From NCBI GenBank assembly GCA_900549185.1, contig URNM01000037.1, positions 1 through 14,582 on the forward strand: 14,582 bases of DNA. The letters run 5' to 3'. Made by a program: the position numbers and the translations under genes. A model generated the notes under the pieces. That model saw only the letters and a list, made by a program, of their open reading frames with translations. It did no database searches and was not told the origin of the DNA. The stretch comes from an uncultured Collinsella sp. GTDB taxonomy: Bacteria; Actinomycetota; Coriobacteriia; Coriobacteriales; Coriobacteriaceae. The first letter of the stretch is position 1, and the number at the start of each line of letters is the position of its first letter. Shown here piece by piece: positions 1 to 7,596 of the stretch.

Positions 1-36
1 TAGTCGTCGGCAGCGTCAGATGTGTATAAGAGACAG
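1..36. other. Untrimmed Nextera transposase adapter at contig end (artefact)
   Basis: Bases 4-36 match the Illumina Nextera read-1 transposase adapter. Bases 18-36 are the 19-bp Tn5 mosaic end (AGATGTGTATAAGAGACAG), preceded by the TCGTCGGCAGCGTC primer tail. This is library DNA, not genome, so true genomic sequence starts at about base 37. Read on the minus strand the adapter stays open in the coaX frame and would add a false tail (VSYTHLTLPTT) to the predicted protein. Confidence 0.97.
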
Positions 37-523
37 CAAAGGTTCCGTGCGCATCGATGACCTCGATATTGGTCGTAGTGCCCAGGTCGATCACGATGCA
101 CGGAGAGCCGTAGACGGCACGGGCCGCCACGGCGTCGGCGATGCGGTCGGGACCGATCTCTGCCGGGTCGTCGTAGTGCACGGGCATGCCGGTCTTGAGG
201 CCCGGTCCCACGGTGAGCACGCGCCCCGTGCAAGTGCGGGAAAGCGCTGCCTTCCACGGGCGCTCGAGCGCCGGCACTACGCAGCTCAGCACTGCGGCTG
301 CGGGAACGAGCGCACCCGGCATGCCCGCATCGGCTGCCAGTGCGCCCATGACCTGCGCGAGCCTCATGCGCGCCTCGTCGGCCGTGATGCTCGACGGCGT
401 CGTGACCTCGCACGTCGCAAGCGGGCATTCCTGTGCCGCGGCCGAATCCTCGGCAAACAGGCCAAAGCGAATGAACGTGTTGCCCACGTCGACCGTCAAT
501 ATGTATGCGCAGCCATTAAGCAT
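37..523 (-). CDS. coaX: Type III pantothenate kinase, 3'-truncated by contig end
   Basis: CoaX phosphorylates pantothenate with ATP, the first committed step of coenzyme A synthesis, in the cytoplasm. The minus-strand frame from ATG at 523 gives 162 genuine residues before the adapter. It shows the ASKHA-fold hallmarks of the family: phosphate-binding DVGNT at residues 12-16, CVVP at 81-84, IGPDRIAD at 123-130 (family form GADR, here with Pro for Ala), and the second nucleotide motif DLGTT at 146-150. Family members are about 255-260 residues, so roughly the last 95 are missing because the contig ends; this is not a biological truncation. The start is supported by AAAGGAG about 8 nt upstream. 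The frame runs on through the adapter to the window edge without a stop, so automated callers may report a chimeric C-terminus. It is transcribed divergently from the OPT transporter. Identification is firm. Confidence 0.93.
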
Positions 524-550
524 CGTCGGCGCTCCTTTCGTCTGCCCAGC

Positions 551-556
551 AGTATA
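551..556 (-). promoter_or_regulatory. Candidate -10 box for coaX
   Basis: The minus strand reads TATACT here, 28 bases upstream of the coaX start. No good -35 hexamer lies at the usual 16-18 bp spacing, so this is a composition-level guess. The proposed -35 zone falls inside the symmetric dyad at 572-589. Confidence 0.3.
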
Positions 557-571
557 TCGCCTACCTAAACC

Positions 572-589
572 AGTCATCCCAAAATGACT
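572..589. promoter_or_regulatory. Dyad AGTCAT-N6-ATGACT between divergent genes, candidate operator
   Basis: Perfect 6-bp inverted arms (572-577 and 584-589) are separated by 6 bp. The dyad lies between the TATACT boxes facing coaX (551-556) and the OPT gene (600-605), where it would overlap the -35 regions of both. Position and symmetry suggest a dimeric regulator site. The arms are short, so chance is possible. Confidence 0.3.
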
Positions 590-599
590 AGCTTGCAGC

Positions 600-605
600 T
601 ATACT
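600..605 (+). promoter_or_regulatory. Candidate -10 box for the OPT transporter
   Basis: TATACT on the plus strand, 110 bp upstream of the transporter start. No convincing -35 hexamer is visible, so confidence is low. It mirrors the TATACT facing coaX on the other side of the dyad at 572-589. Confidence 0.25.
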
Positions 606-715
606 GGTGCGCGGTCGTTTGCGAGCTCACGCGGCGGCCCTTGGTAACCCGACTTCCCGCGCCGTATCCGTAACGGCGCTCCCGGGGGAAGCGGATATAC
701 GCAAAGGAGTTTTAT

Positions 716-2419
716 ATGAGCAATCCCTCGAACCGCGCTTCGATGCGCGGGCAACTTACGCTGCGCGGCGTCGTCATCGGCGTCCTTGGCTGCGTGATCA
801 TCACGGCAAGCTCGGCCTACACCGCCCTCAAGATGGGCGCACTCCCCTGGCCGATCGTCTTCGCTGCCGTCATCTCGCTGTTCTTCCTTAAGCTCATGGG
901 CAACGCCAGCCTCAACGAGGCCAACGTCACCCACACCATCATGTCCGCAGGCGCCATGGTCGCCGGCGGTCTGGCGTTTACCATCCCGGGCGCCTGGATG
1001 CTGGGCTATGCCGACCAGATCAGCTGGCTCGACATGTTTATCGTGGCACTCGCCGGCACCATCCTGGGCCTGCTGGCCACGGCGCTCATCCACCGTCACT
1101 TTATCGTGGACGCCGCGCTTGAGTTCCCCACCGGCAACGCCGCAGCTCAGACCCTGCGCGCCACCGAGGCCGGCGGCAAGACCGGCAAGCAGCTCTTTGG
1201 CTCCATGGCCATCGCGGGCATCTACAGCGTGCTTCGCGACGCCCTGGGCATTGTGCCCAGCATGCTGTGCACGCTCAACATCCCCGGCGTGACCTTTGCC
1301 ATCTACAACTCGCCCATGCTGCTCTCCGTCGGCTTCCTCGTGGGCTTCGCCCCGGTCGCTTTCTGGTTTGCCGGCGCGCTGCTGGGCAATTTTGGCATCA
1401 TCGTCGGCGGCACCGCTGCCGGTCTGTTTGACGTTATGACCGCACAGGGCATCGTCAAGTCCCTGGGTATGGGCCTCATGATGGGCTTTGGCGTCGCCGT
1501 CGTCCTCAAGGACATCCTGCCGCAGGTCGCCGGTATCGTCCGCGGCCTCGCCGCCGACAGCTCCACCGACACCGACGAGCAGTCGCTCATCTCGGGCTCC
1601 CTTAAGCTCGACGCCGGCATCATCGGCCTGGGCGCCGCCGCCATCGCCGTGATCGTCGCCATCGCGCTCGACCTTGGTCCCGTTCCAGCCGTCATCGTCA
1701 CGCTGTTCACCTTTGTCACCACCATCATGAGTGCGCAGAGCTGCGGGCAGACGGGTATCGACCCCATGGAGATCTTCGGCCTCATCGTCATGCTCATCGT
1801 GGCAGCCTTCGCGCAGCTCGCTCAGGTCAAGCTGTTCTTTATCGCCGGCATCGTGGCCGTAGCGTGCGGCCTTGCGGGCGACGTCATGAACGACTTTAAG
1901 GCCGGCGCCGTGCTGGGCACCAACCCGCGCGCACAGTGGGTCGGCCAGGCCATCGGCGGCATCGTGGGCGCCCTGGTCGCCGCCGCTGTCATGGTCGCGC
2001 TCGTCACCGCCTATGGTCCGGACGCCTTTGGCCCCGACAAGAGCTTTGTGGCCGCACAGGCAAGCGTGGTCGCCACCATGGTCTCGGGCATCCCGAGCGT
2101 ACCGTGGTTCGCAGGCGGCTTTATCGCCGGCATCGTCATGTACTGGCTCGGCATTCCGGCCATGATGATCGGCCTGGGCGTGTACCTGCCGTTCTACATG
2201 TCACTCACGGCATTCCTGGGCTCCTGCGTCAAGCTCGCCTACGATAAGTGGTCCGCCCACCGCGACGCCACCGCTGGTCTTTCCGACGAGGAGAGGGCTG
2301 CCAAGGACGCCGCCTTCCAGGAACAGGGTCTGGTCGTTGCCAGCGGCCTGCTCGGCGGCGAGTCCATCGTCGGCGTTATCCTGGCGTTTGTCTCCGTGGG
2401 CTTAAGCCTGCTGGGCTAA
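716..2419 (+). CDS. OPT-family oligopeptide (or metal-chelate) transporter
   Basis: 567-residue polytopic membrane protein of the OPT superfamily, secondary transporters that import oligopeptides or metal-siderophore complexes across the cytoplasmic membrane. The N-terminus (residues ~10-56, RGVVIGVLG..YTALKMG) is the characteristic first helix pair. About 14 hydrophobic segments follow, with the TGNAAAQTLRA stretch near residue 142 that matches the family's conserved cytoplasmic segment, and a C-terminal IPAMMIGLGVYLPFYMS block near 482-500 that is typical of OPT proteins. A charged loop near 280-290 divides the two halves. The start is fixed by AAAGGAG at 703-709, six bases before the ATG. 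The gene stands alone, divergent from coaX, and ends in a strong hairpin terminator. Its length fits prokaryotic OPT members (about 500-680 residues). The substrate cannot be read from sequence. Family call is firm; substrate is open. Confidence 0.92.
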   Translation: MSNPSNRASMRGQLTLRGVVIGVLGCVIITASSAYTALKMGALPWPIVFAAVISLFFLKLMGNASLNEANVTHTIMSAGAMVAGGLAFTIPGAWMLGYADQISWLDMFIVALAGTILGLLATALIHRHFIVDAALEFPTGNAAAQTLRATEAGGKTGKQLFGSMAIAGIYSVLRDALGIVPSMLCTLNIPGVTFAIYNSPMLLSVGFLVGFAPVAFWFAGALLGNFGIIVGGTAAGLFDVMTAQGIVKSLGMGLMMGFGVAVVLKDILPQVAGIVRGLAADSSTDTDEQSLISGSLKLDAGIIGLGAAAIAVIVAIALDLGPVPAVIVTLFTFVTTIMSAQSCGQTGIDPMEIFGLIVMLIVAAFAQLAQVKLFFIAGIVAVACGLAGDVMNDFKAGAVLGTNPRAQWVGQAIGGIVGALVAAAVMVALVTAYGPDAFGPDKSFVAAQASVVATMVSGIPSVPWFAGGFIAGIVMYWLGIPAMMIGLGVYLPFYMSLTAFLGSCVKLAYDKWSAHRDATAGLSDEERAAKDAAFQEQGLVVASGLLGGESIVGVILAFVSVGLSLLG

Positions 2420-2460
2420 GTCGAGCAGCTGCTCGACAGCAACCATATTGCCTACGATTT

Positions 2461-2500
2461 GCCCGGTCGGTAGCTTTCGCGGCTACCGACCGGGCTTTTT
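2461..2500 (+). terminator. Rho-independent terminator of the OPT gene
   Basis: A 14-bp perfect stem (2461-2474 with 2482-2495; GCCCGGTCGGTAGC arm) has a 7-nt loop and is followed by five T. It lies 41 bp after the transporter stop codon. Confidence 0.95.
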
Positions 2501-2507
2501 GATATCG

Positions 2508-2553
2508 AAACAAAGAAAGGCCGGCGCGCTGCATTTAACAGCGCGCCGGCCTT
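2508..2553 (-). terminator. Rho-independent terminator of the coiled-coil surface protein gene
   Basis: A 15-bp perfect stem (2517-2531 with 2539-2553) has a 7-nt A/T-rich loop. On the minus strand it is followed by TTTCTTTG. It lies about 67 bp past the stop codon of the convergent gene at 2620-6075 and sits back to back with the plus-strand terminator at 2461-2500. Confidence 0.9.
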
Positions 2554-2619
2554 ATCGTTTGGCTAACGAGACGGTCCCGTTATGAATTGAAGTTCGTTGC
2601 AGAAACTACGCTCGAAACG

Positions 2620-5600
2620 CTACATCTGCTTGCGACGACGATCGCTCAGCGTCACACCAGCGGCCACGAGGGTGATACCGCCGATGACGAACACCTCGCC
2701 CGCAAGAGCGGAATTGTCGCCAGTCTGGGCGAGCGCGGCCGACGTGGCCTTCTTCTTGGCGACAGGAGCCTTTGCAGCAGCCTGTGCAACCTGAGGCTTG
2801 GCCTGCGGCTCAGCCTTGGGATGATACTTGTCGTACTCGGCCTGCGCGGCAGCCAGGGCATCCTTGGCATCGCCAAGCTCAGCCAGCACGGCGGCATAGG
2901 CGTCGTTGGCATCGGACAGCTTGGCATCGGCGTCGCTCAGGGCAGCCTTGAGACCAGCGGCGGCATCGACGGCAGCCTTGTAGCGAGCGTAGGCAGCGTT
3001 CAGCTTGACCAGCTTCTCGTTGCCCGTCGTGCCCGCGGCAAGGGAGGCCTTGTGGTCGACAGCCTCAAGATCGGCCTTGAGTGTCTCATCGTTGGCAAGC
3101 TCGGCCTTGGCCTTGACGATATCGAGGTTCGCATCGACGACGGCTTCGTTGGCGGCCTCGAGCTGCTTCTGGGCATCGGCGACACCGGCGACGGCAGCGT
3201 CATAGGCAACCTTGGCGTCGTCGACCGCTTTTTGGGCTCCAGCGAAGCGCTCGAAGGCCTTGTTTGCGGTGGCCAGCTCGCCCTCCGCGGCCTTGACCTT
3301 CGCCTGCGCGTCGGACAGGGCCTGTTTCTTGGCGTCAACTGCCTGCTTGGCGTCCGAAAGAGTGGTCGCAGCGTGCGTATCTGCGGCCTGAGCCTTGTCA
3401 ACGCCAGCCTGGGCAGTGTCGTCGGCCTTCCTGGCATCGTCAAGCGTGCCCTGCTTGTTCGCAAGGTCCGTCTTGGCGGCATCGCGCTTGGCGGTAAGGT
3501 TCTTGACCGAAGCGGTGGCGTTGTCATACGCCTCGCTGGCCTGGTCGGACTTTGCCTTGGCAGCATCGCGGGCGCTGCGAGCCTTCGCCTTGTGAGCAGC
3601 GGCATCGGCCGCCTTCGTCTTGCTGTCAGCAAGCGTGGCGTTTGCCTTATCGAGAGCTGCCTGGGCAGTAGCGGCTTCGCCCTTGGCGGCATCGAGCTTG
3701 GCCTGGGGCGTCTTGACGTCAATACCCTTGAGTTTGGCTTCGGCGGCGTCGTATGCCGTCTTCGCGGCGGCGGTGTCGGACTTAGCCTTCTCGTACTCAC
3801 CCTTGGCGGTGTTCATGTTCACATCTGCTGCGGTGAAAGCGTCCTGGGCGGCACCCTGCCCGTTTACAGCTGCGAAGTAAGCTTCCCTAGTAGTTCCAAA
3901 GTTCTTCTGCGCCTCGGCGAGCTTGCCCTGAAGCTCCTTGAGCTGCGCCTTCTGCGCCTGCGTGCCGCCAGCGTTATAGGCAGAGTCGATGTAGTCGTTC
4001 ACGAGCTTCTTGAACTCGGAGACAGTGAAATCCTTCTGCCCCGTGCTCCCGCTATAGTCGAAAACGGTTACCTCGGAATCGGTATTCTTACCGCTACCGG
4101 TCGCGATGCCGATAGCCTTCGCGCCGGCATCAATGATGTTTAGATAGTGCCCGCACTCATGGTAGATGCTGTTGTAGTGCTGGTAGATATAGTAGGAATC
4201 ATATCGATGGCTTCCAAGTGCGTCACCATACTGCTCGACGTACTTATCGAACGCCTTTTTCTCCTGGGTGTAGAGACCGGTATATGGCCAGCCAAGCGTA
4301 TCCTCGGTCTCGCCTCCGGTGTATGCCCCGCCGCCGCCTGCAAGATTCTCACCTTGATCGAAATAGCAGTTCGAGTGTCCCCAGATGTTCGATGAATATG
4401 ATGTATTGAGGGCGGCTGCCGCAGTCATGCGGAGGCTGACGCTAAGCTCAGACTGGCCGTTCGCCTTGCGGAGGTTGTTCTGGGTATCGAGGTAGGTCAG
4501 GGCGTTACGCATCTGCTCCAAGGAGAGCGGATTGGTGTCGCGAGACATGTCCTGATCGACGTACTTGTCATACCAGTCCTGTTTCTCTGTCGTCCCCATG
4601 AGCATCGACGCGGCGGTACTTGCATTCGACTTCTGCTGGGCGGTGAAATCGCTGCTGTTGCTGATGTAGGCCATAAAGCCGAGCATGCCCTTATTGATGA
4701 CTTCCTGGTCAACGGTCATGTTCGACTTGAGGTCGGCAATCTGCTGCTCAAGAGCCTCAACCTGGGCATTAGCAGCGTCATAAGCCTTTTCCGCGGCGTT
4801 CGAAGCGGCGCAGGCTGCCTCCCACTCGCTGCGCTTCTGCTTGCGAACTTCGACAAGCTTATCGTACGCGGTCTTCTTGTCTGCTTCGGTCTGCTGTGCC
4901 TTCTCGTATGCGACCTTGGCGGCGTCGCGCTCGCTGGCGGCGGCGTTGTACTCCTTGTTTGCCGCATCGTATGCAGACTGGGCAGATGCTACAGCAGCGT
5001 TGGCGGCGTTGGCCTTCTCCTGCGCGGCAGCGACGGCAGCCTGGGCGGCCTGCAGATTTGTCTGTGCGGCGGCGTCGGCATCCGTCGCGGCATTGAGCTC
5101 CGCCTGCGCGGTCTTGAGCTCACCAGCAGCAGCTTTCTTGGCGGCCTCAAGCGCACTCAGGTCAACACCCGTACCCGAGACGGCAGCATCGAGCGCGGCC
5201 TGCGCCTGGTTGAACTTCTGCTGGGCGTTATCGCGCGCGGTGGTTGCGGCTGCGAGAGCAGCGGCAGTCTCCTGCTTCTTGGCCTGGGCAGTCGTCAAAG
5301 CTGCCTCGGTATTCTGCTTTTCCTGCTGGGCGCTGGCCTCGGCAGCCTTGGCCTGGTCCAGATTGTCCTGTGCAGTAGTAACGGCCTTATTGGCGTCATC
5401 GAGCTTTGCCCGCGCGTCCTCGACGGCCTTCTTGGCGGCCTCGTACTCGTCCATACCCATGGCCTCGAGCTTGGCCTGGGCATCATCGAGGGCCTTCTTG
5501 GCCTCATCCTGCTTTGCCTTGGCGTCCTTGAGCGCCTGGGTCTTATCCTCGACACTCTTGTTGGCCTGTTCGAGCTGATCGTTCAGGTCGCCCAGCTTCT

Positions 5601-6075
5601 TCTGCTGCTGCTCGGTCTTTTCGACGGCTACCTTAAGCTCGTCGATCTTCTCCTGAAGCGTGGCTACCTCGGCCTCGTTCTGCTCGGCGGCGTTATCGGT
5701 CACGGCCTGCGAGGCCTGATTCTTTTGCTGCTGTGCCTGCTTTTGAGACTGGCCCGCCGCGTCGGCCTTCTTCTGGGCGGCATCGTAGGCGGCCTGAGCG
5801 TCCTTGAGCTGCTTTGCCGACTCCTCGGCCAGCTGGGCAGCCGTCTTTACGACCGCTTGGTTACCGGCGGCAACGGTATTCTCTACAGAACTACCCCCCC
5901 CCTGAACAGAATCGCCGTTATCGGTTGACGGTGCGGCGATTGCCGCCAGCGGCGACATGAGCGGCTGAGCGATGAGGCCCGCCGTCAAAACGGTTGCGAC
6001 GGCGCGGTTAGCAACGCCCTTGACGTTGACAGTCTTGGCCCGAGGCTCAAAGTGTTGTGGACTGTAGTTTGCCAT
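2620..6075 (-). CDS. Sortase-anchored surface protein: coiled coil - CAP domain - coiled coil
   Basis: 1151-residue exported protein. Order: basic N-terminus and signal peptide (residues 1 to about 48, ending near AAIAA); a Gly/Ser patch (GGG, 59-61) encoded by nine consecutive G; Ala/Lys/Gln/Asp-rich coiled coil (~75-450); a CAP/SCP-type domain (~453-700) with GENLAGG near 576-582 and HECGHYLNI at 639-647; a second coiled coil (~700-1085); a Pro/Lys/Ala wall-spanning linker; and a sorting signal LAQTGD (1115-1120), hydrophobic helix and RRRK tail. LAQTG has Ala where canonical LPXTG has Pro. The long arms probably hold the CAP domain off the cell wall; CAP domains occur in extracellular proteins of varied function, so adhesion or wall-related activity is inference. 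The CAP segment is less GC-rich than the arms (4141-4200 is 27/60 GC; 5041-5100 is 41/60). AAAGGGAG precedes the ATG by about 7 nt. Single-gene unit with its own terminator. Confidence 0.88.
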   Translation of the reverse strand: MANYSPQHFEPRAKTVNVKGVANRAVATVLTAGLIAQPLMSPLAAIAAPSTDNGDSVQGGGSSVENTVAAGNQAVVKTAAQLAEESAKQLKDAQAAYDAAQKKADAAGQSQKQAQQQKNQASQAVTDNAAEQNEAEVATLQEKIDELKVAVEKTEQQQKKLGDLNDQLEQANKSVEDKTQALKDAKAKQDEAKKALDDAQAKLEAMGMDEYEAAKKAVEDARAKLDDANKAVTTAQDNLDQAKAAEASAQQEKQNTEAALTTAQAKKQETAAALAAATTARDNAQQKFNQAQAALDAAVSGTGVDLSALEAAKKAAAGELKTAQAELNAATDADAAAQTNLQAAQAAVAAAQEKANAANAAVASAQSAYDAANKEYNAAASERDAAKVAYEKAQQTEADKKTAYDKLVEVRKQKRSEWEAACAASNAAEKAYDAANAQVEALEQQIADLKSNMTVDQEVINKGMLGFMAYISNSSDFTAQQKSNASTAASMLMGTTEKQDWYDKYVDQDMSRDTNPLSLEQMRNALTYLDTQNNLRKANGQSELSVSLRMTAAAALNTSYSSNIWGHSNCYFDQGENLAGGGGAYTGGETEDTLGWPYTGLYTQEKKAFDKYVEQYGDALGSHRYDSYYIYQHYNSIYHECGHYLNIIDAGAKAIGIATGSGKNTDSEVTVFDYSGSTGQKDFTVSEFKKLVNDYIDSAYNAGGTQAQKAQLKELQGKLAEAQKNFGTTREAYFAAVNGQGAAQDAFTAADVNMNTAKGEYEKAKSDTAAAKTAYDAAEAKLKGIDVKTPQAKLDAAKGEAATAQAALDKANATLADSKTKAADAAAHKAKARSARDAAKAKSDQASEAYDNATASVKNLTAKRDAAKTDLANKQGTLDDARKADDTAQAGVDKAQAADTHAATTLSDAKQAVDAKKQALSDAQAKVKAAEGELATANKAFERFAGAQKAVDDAKVAYDAAVAGVADAQKQLEAANEAVVDANLDIVKAKAELANDETLKADLEAVDHKASLAAGTTGNEKLVKLNAAYARYKAAVDAAAGLKAALSDADAKLSDANDAYAAVLAELGDAKDALAAAQAEYDKYHPKAEPQAKPQVAQAAAKAPVAKKKATSAALAQTGDNSALAGEVFVIGGITLVAAGVTLSDRRRKQM
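5894..5902 (-). repeat. G9 homopolymer in a surface-protein gene, candidate phase-variable tract
   Basis: Nine consecutive C on the plus strand (G on the coding strand) fall at codons 58-61, just after the signal peptide of the 1151-residue surface protein. At G9 the frame is open. Eight G would read VVL then TAG, and ten G would meet TAG at once, so any single-base slip truncates the protein to about 60-65 residues. It may be a contingency tract or a position of uncertain assembly length. Confidence 0.6.
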
Positions 6076-6382
6076 GGCTTTCTCCCTTTGACACGGATGT
6101 ATCCATACGCTTCAAAATGTAGGAGCTGATTTTTGAATTCTGTTGCGCAACATTGGCGACCAGCGTATTTTTTGAAATTCACGCTCTCGTACTTCACAGT
6201 TTCGTCACATTTGAAGGAGCTGGTGCATCATATTCTCGCGGGATGGAATTGAGCCTGTGATTTGCATTTGCTCCCGCGTCATCCGCCCTATCGGATTCCG
6301 CATCCAACAGGCACCCCGCCCGCCACGGTGTAGAGTTAGGACAACGGGCGCGTTGCGCGGACCGCGCTGGAACGAGGTGGAC
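6076..6382. other. 307-bp divergent intergenic region
   Basis: This lies between the divergently transcribed surface-protein gene (minus) and the DUF389 gene (plus). It holds both ribosome sites, a perfect 12-bp palindrome at 6141-6152, and A/T-rich blocks around 6110-6180. I could not find a convincing -35/-10 pair for either gene, and no small gene is supported. Confidence 0.6.
6141..6152. promoter_or_regulatory. Perfect 12-bp palindrome, candidate operator
   Basis: TGTTGCGCAACA is exactly self-complementary. It sits 66 bp upstream of the surface-protein start, in an otherwise A/T-rich stretch. Its position suggests a regulator site for that gene; the regulator is unknown. Confidence 0.35.
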
Positions 6383-7522
6383 ATGGAACTCGACAAACAA
6401 CAGATCAAGCGACTGCGCGAGCGTCATCATCGGCGTCACGGCATCCGCCCCGCTCATAGCGAAGCCATGGAAAACATCACCCGCTTCCTCAAGCGCGCAT
6501 TCAACATTCGCGAGGGACGCGCGCCCTATCACGTGATTCGCAAGCGCTTTGTAAACGGGGCGCGCCTGACTGGCTCACACTTATGCATCTTGATCATTGC
6601 CATGTTGATCGCGAGCATCGGCCTCGATATCGACTCGGATATCGCTATTGTAGGCGCCATGCTCATCTGCCCGCTCATGGGCTCGGTCCTTGCCATGGCA
6701 TACGGCATCGCCACGCTCGACCGCGAGATTACCCTTGAGGCCGTCGCGAGCTTGGCTCTGCAGATGGCCTTTTGCCTGGTCACGTCCACGTTGTACTTTA
6801 AGCTCTCGCCCCTTGGCACCACCACGGCCGCCATCATCGACAATTCGACACCGACTGTGTGGGACCTTGCCGTCGCGCTCGCGGGCGGCTTTGCGGGTGG
6901 CCTGGGCAACTCGCGCGACCAGGAACCCGCCACGCTCATCGCCGGGGTGGCTGTGGCGACCGCACTCATGCCGCCCCTGTGCGCGGCGGGCTATGGCATC
7001 GCCATCGCAAGCGGGTCATTGTTTCTCTCGGCGCTTTATGAGTTTGGCGTCAACGTGGTCTTTATCGCGCTGGCTGCCGAAGCCGTGCTGCTTCTATTAC
7101 GCGTGCCGCTCAAGCGCGACCTCAACGGCGACGGCATTGTGACTGCCGAGGAAGATGCCGAGGTCGACGAGCTATCACGCAAGGTGCGCCGCCGCATCAT
7201 TGTGGGCACGGTAGTCTTTGCCATCCCCTGCATCGTCATGACGGCGGGGTCTATTGGCTCGGCGCAGTCCGGCGTGCAGGACGGCTACGGCGTCACCGAA
7301 ACCACGCGCGAGCTTGCGGCGGTGCTACCGGGCTTTAAGGACTACACCGTCGCCGTCGAAACCTCGGCTACCGAAGGCGAGGAAGAGGGCATCGTCGAGC
7401 GCGAGATTGTCGCCCATGTGACGACAGGCGAGGCGCTTGGGGCACACGACCGTCACGTCGCCCGCAAGCTCATCGACCTCAACGTGCCCGAACTCGACCG
7501 CGTGGAGTTCGATGTCAAGTGA
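6383..7522 (+). CDS. DUF389 family membrane protein with EF-hand-like loop
   Basis: 379-residue membrane protein of the DUF389 (TIGR00341-like) family, whose biochemical role is not established. A basic cytoplasmic N-terminus (~1-60) is followed by a family-typical membrane core: GARLTGSHLCILIIAMLIASIGLDIDS, then IVGAMLICPLMGSVLAMAYGIA, then SRDQEPATLIAGVAVATALMPPLCAAGYG. About six membrane helices are visible. Between two of them, residues 246-257 read DLNGDGIVTAEE, an exact match to the 12-residue EF-hand or dockerin calcium loop (Asp1, Asn3, Asp5, Gly6, Ile7, Glu12). The hydrophilic C-terminal ~90 residues are acidic and may fold as a soluble domain. I chose ATG 6383 because GAGG (6374-6377) precedes it by 5 nt and the family homology starts after it. 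An in-frame ATG at 6257 would add 42 residues that look like untranslated DNA. Monocistronic, ending in a hairpin shared with the convergent gene. Confidence 0.85.
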   Translation: MELDKQQIKRLRERHHRRHGIRPAHSEAMENITRFLKRAFNIREGRAPYHVIRKRFVNGARLTGSHLCILIIAMLIASIGLDIDSDIAIVGAMLICPLMGSVLAMAYGIATLDREITLEAVASLALQMAFCLVTSTLYFKLSPLGTTTAAIIDNSTPTVWDLAVALAGGFAGGLGNSRDQEPATLIAGVAVATALMPPLCAAGYGIAIASGSLFLSALYEFGVNVVFIALAAEAVLLLLRVPLKRDLNGDGIVTAEEDAEVDELSRKVRRRIIVGTVVFAIPCIVMTAGSIGSAQSGVQDGYGVTETTRELAAVLPGFKDYTVAVETSATEGEEEGIVEREIVAHVTTGEALGAHDRHVARKLIDLNVPELDRVEFDVK

Positions 7523-7596
7523 TGCCGGCGCGGGACGAATGCTCGCACGGACGCAAGTTATGACGAGGCGCAGACGCAATACGGACACGAGCAAAT

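Noticed and set aside
20..568. 182-codon plus-strand ORF across the left end
   Set aside because: It begins inside the adapter and overlaps coaX, whose family motifs fix the coding strand as minus.
2587..4143. 518-codon plus-strand ORF antisense to the surface protein gene
   Set aside because: It mirrors the Ala-rich coiled-coil codons (GCC/GGC reversed), its Gly/Leu-rich product shows no family features, it has no ribosome site, and the minus-strand gene has signal peptide, CAP domain and sorting signal.
4841..5578. 245-codon plus-strand Ala/Ser-rich ORF
   Set aside because: Same shadow effect of the repetitive coiled-coil coding strand; no start signal.
6257..6382. Upstream in-frame start adding 42 residues to the DUF389 protein
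   Set aside because: The extension is Arg/Pro-rich without family likeness, and the ATG at 6383 has a GAGG site at proper distance.
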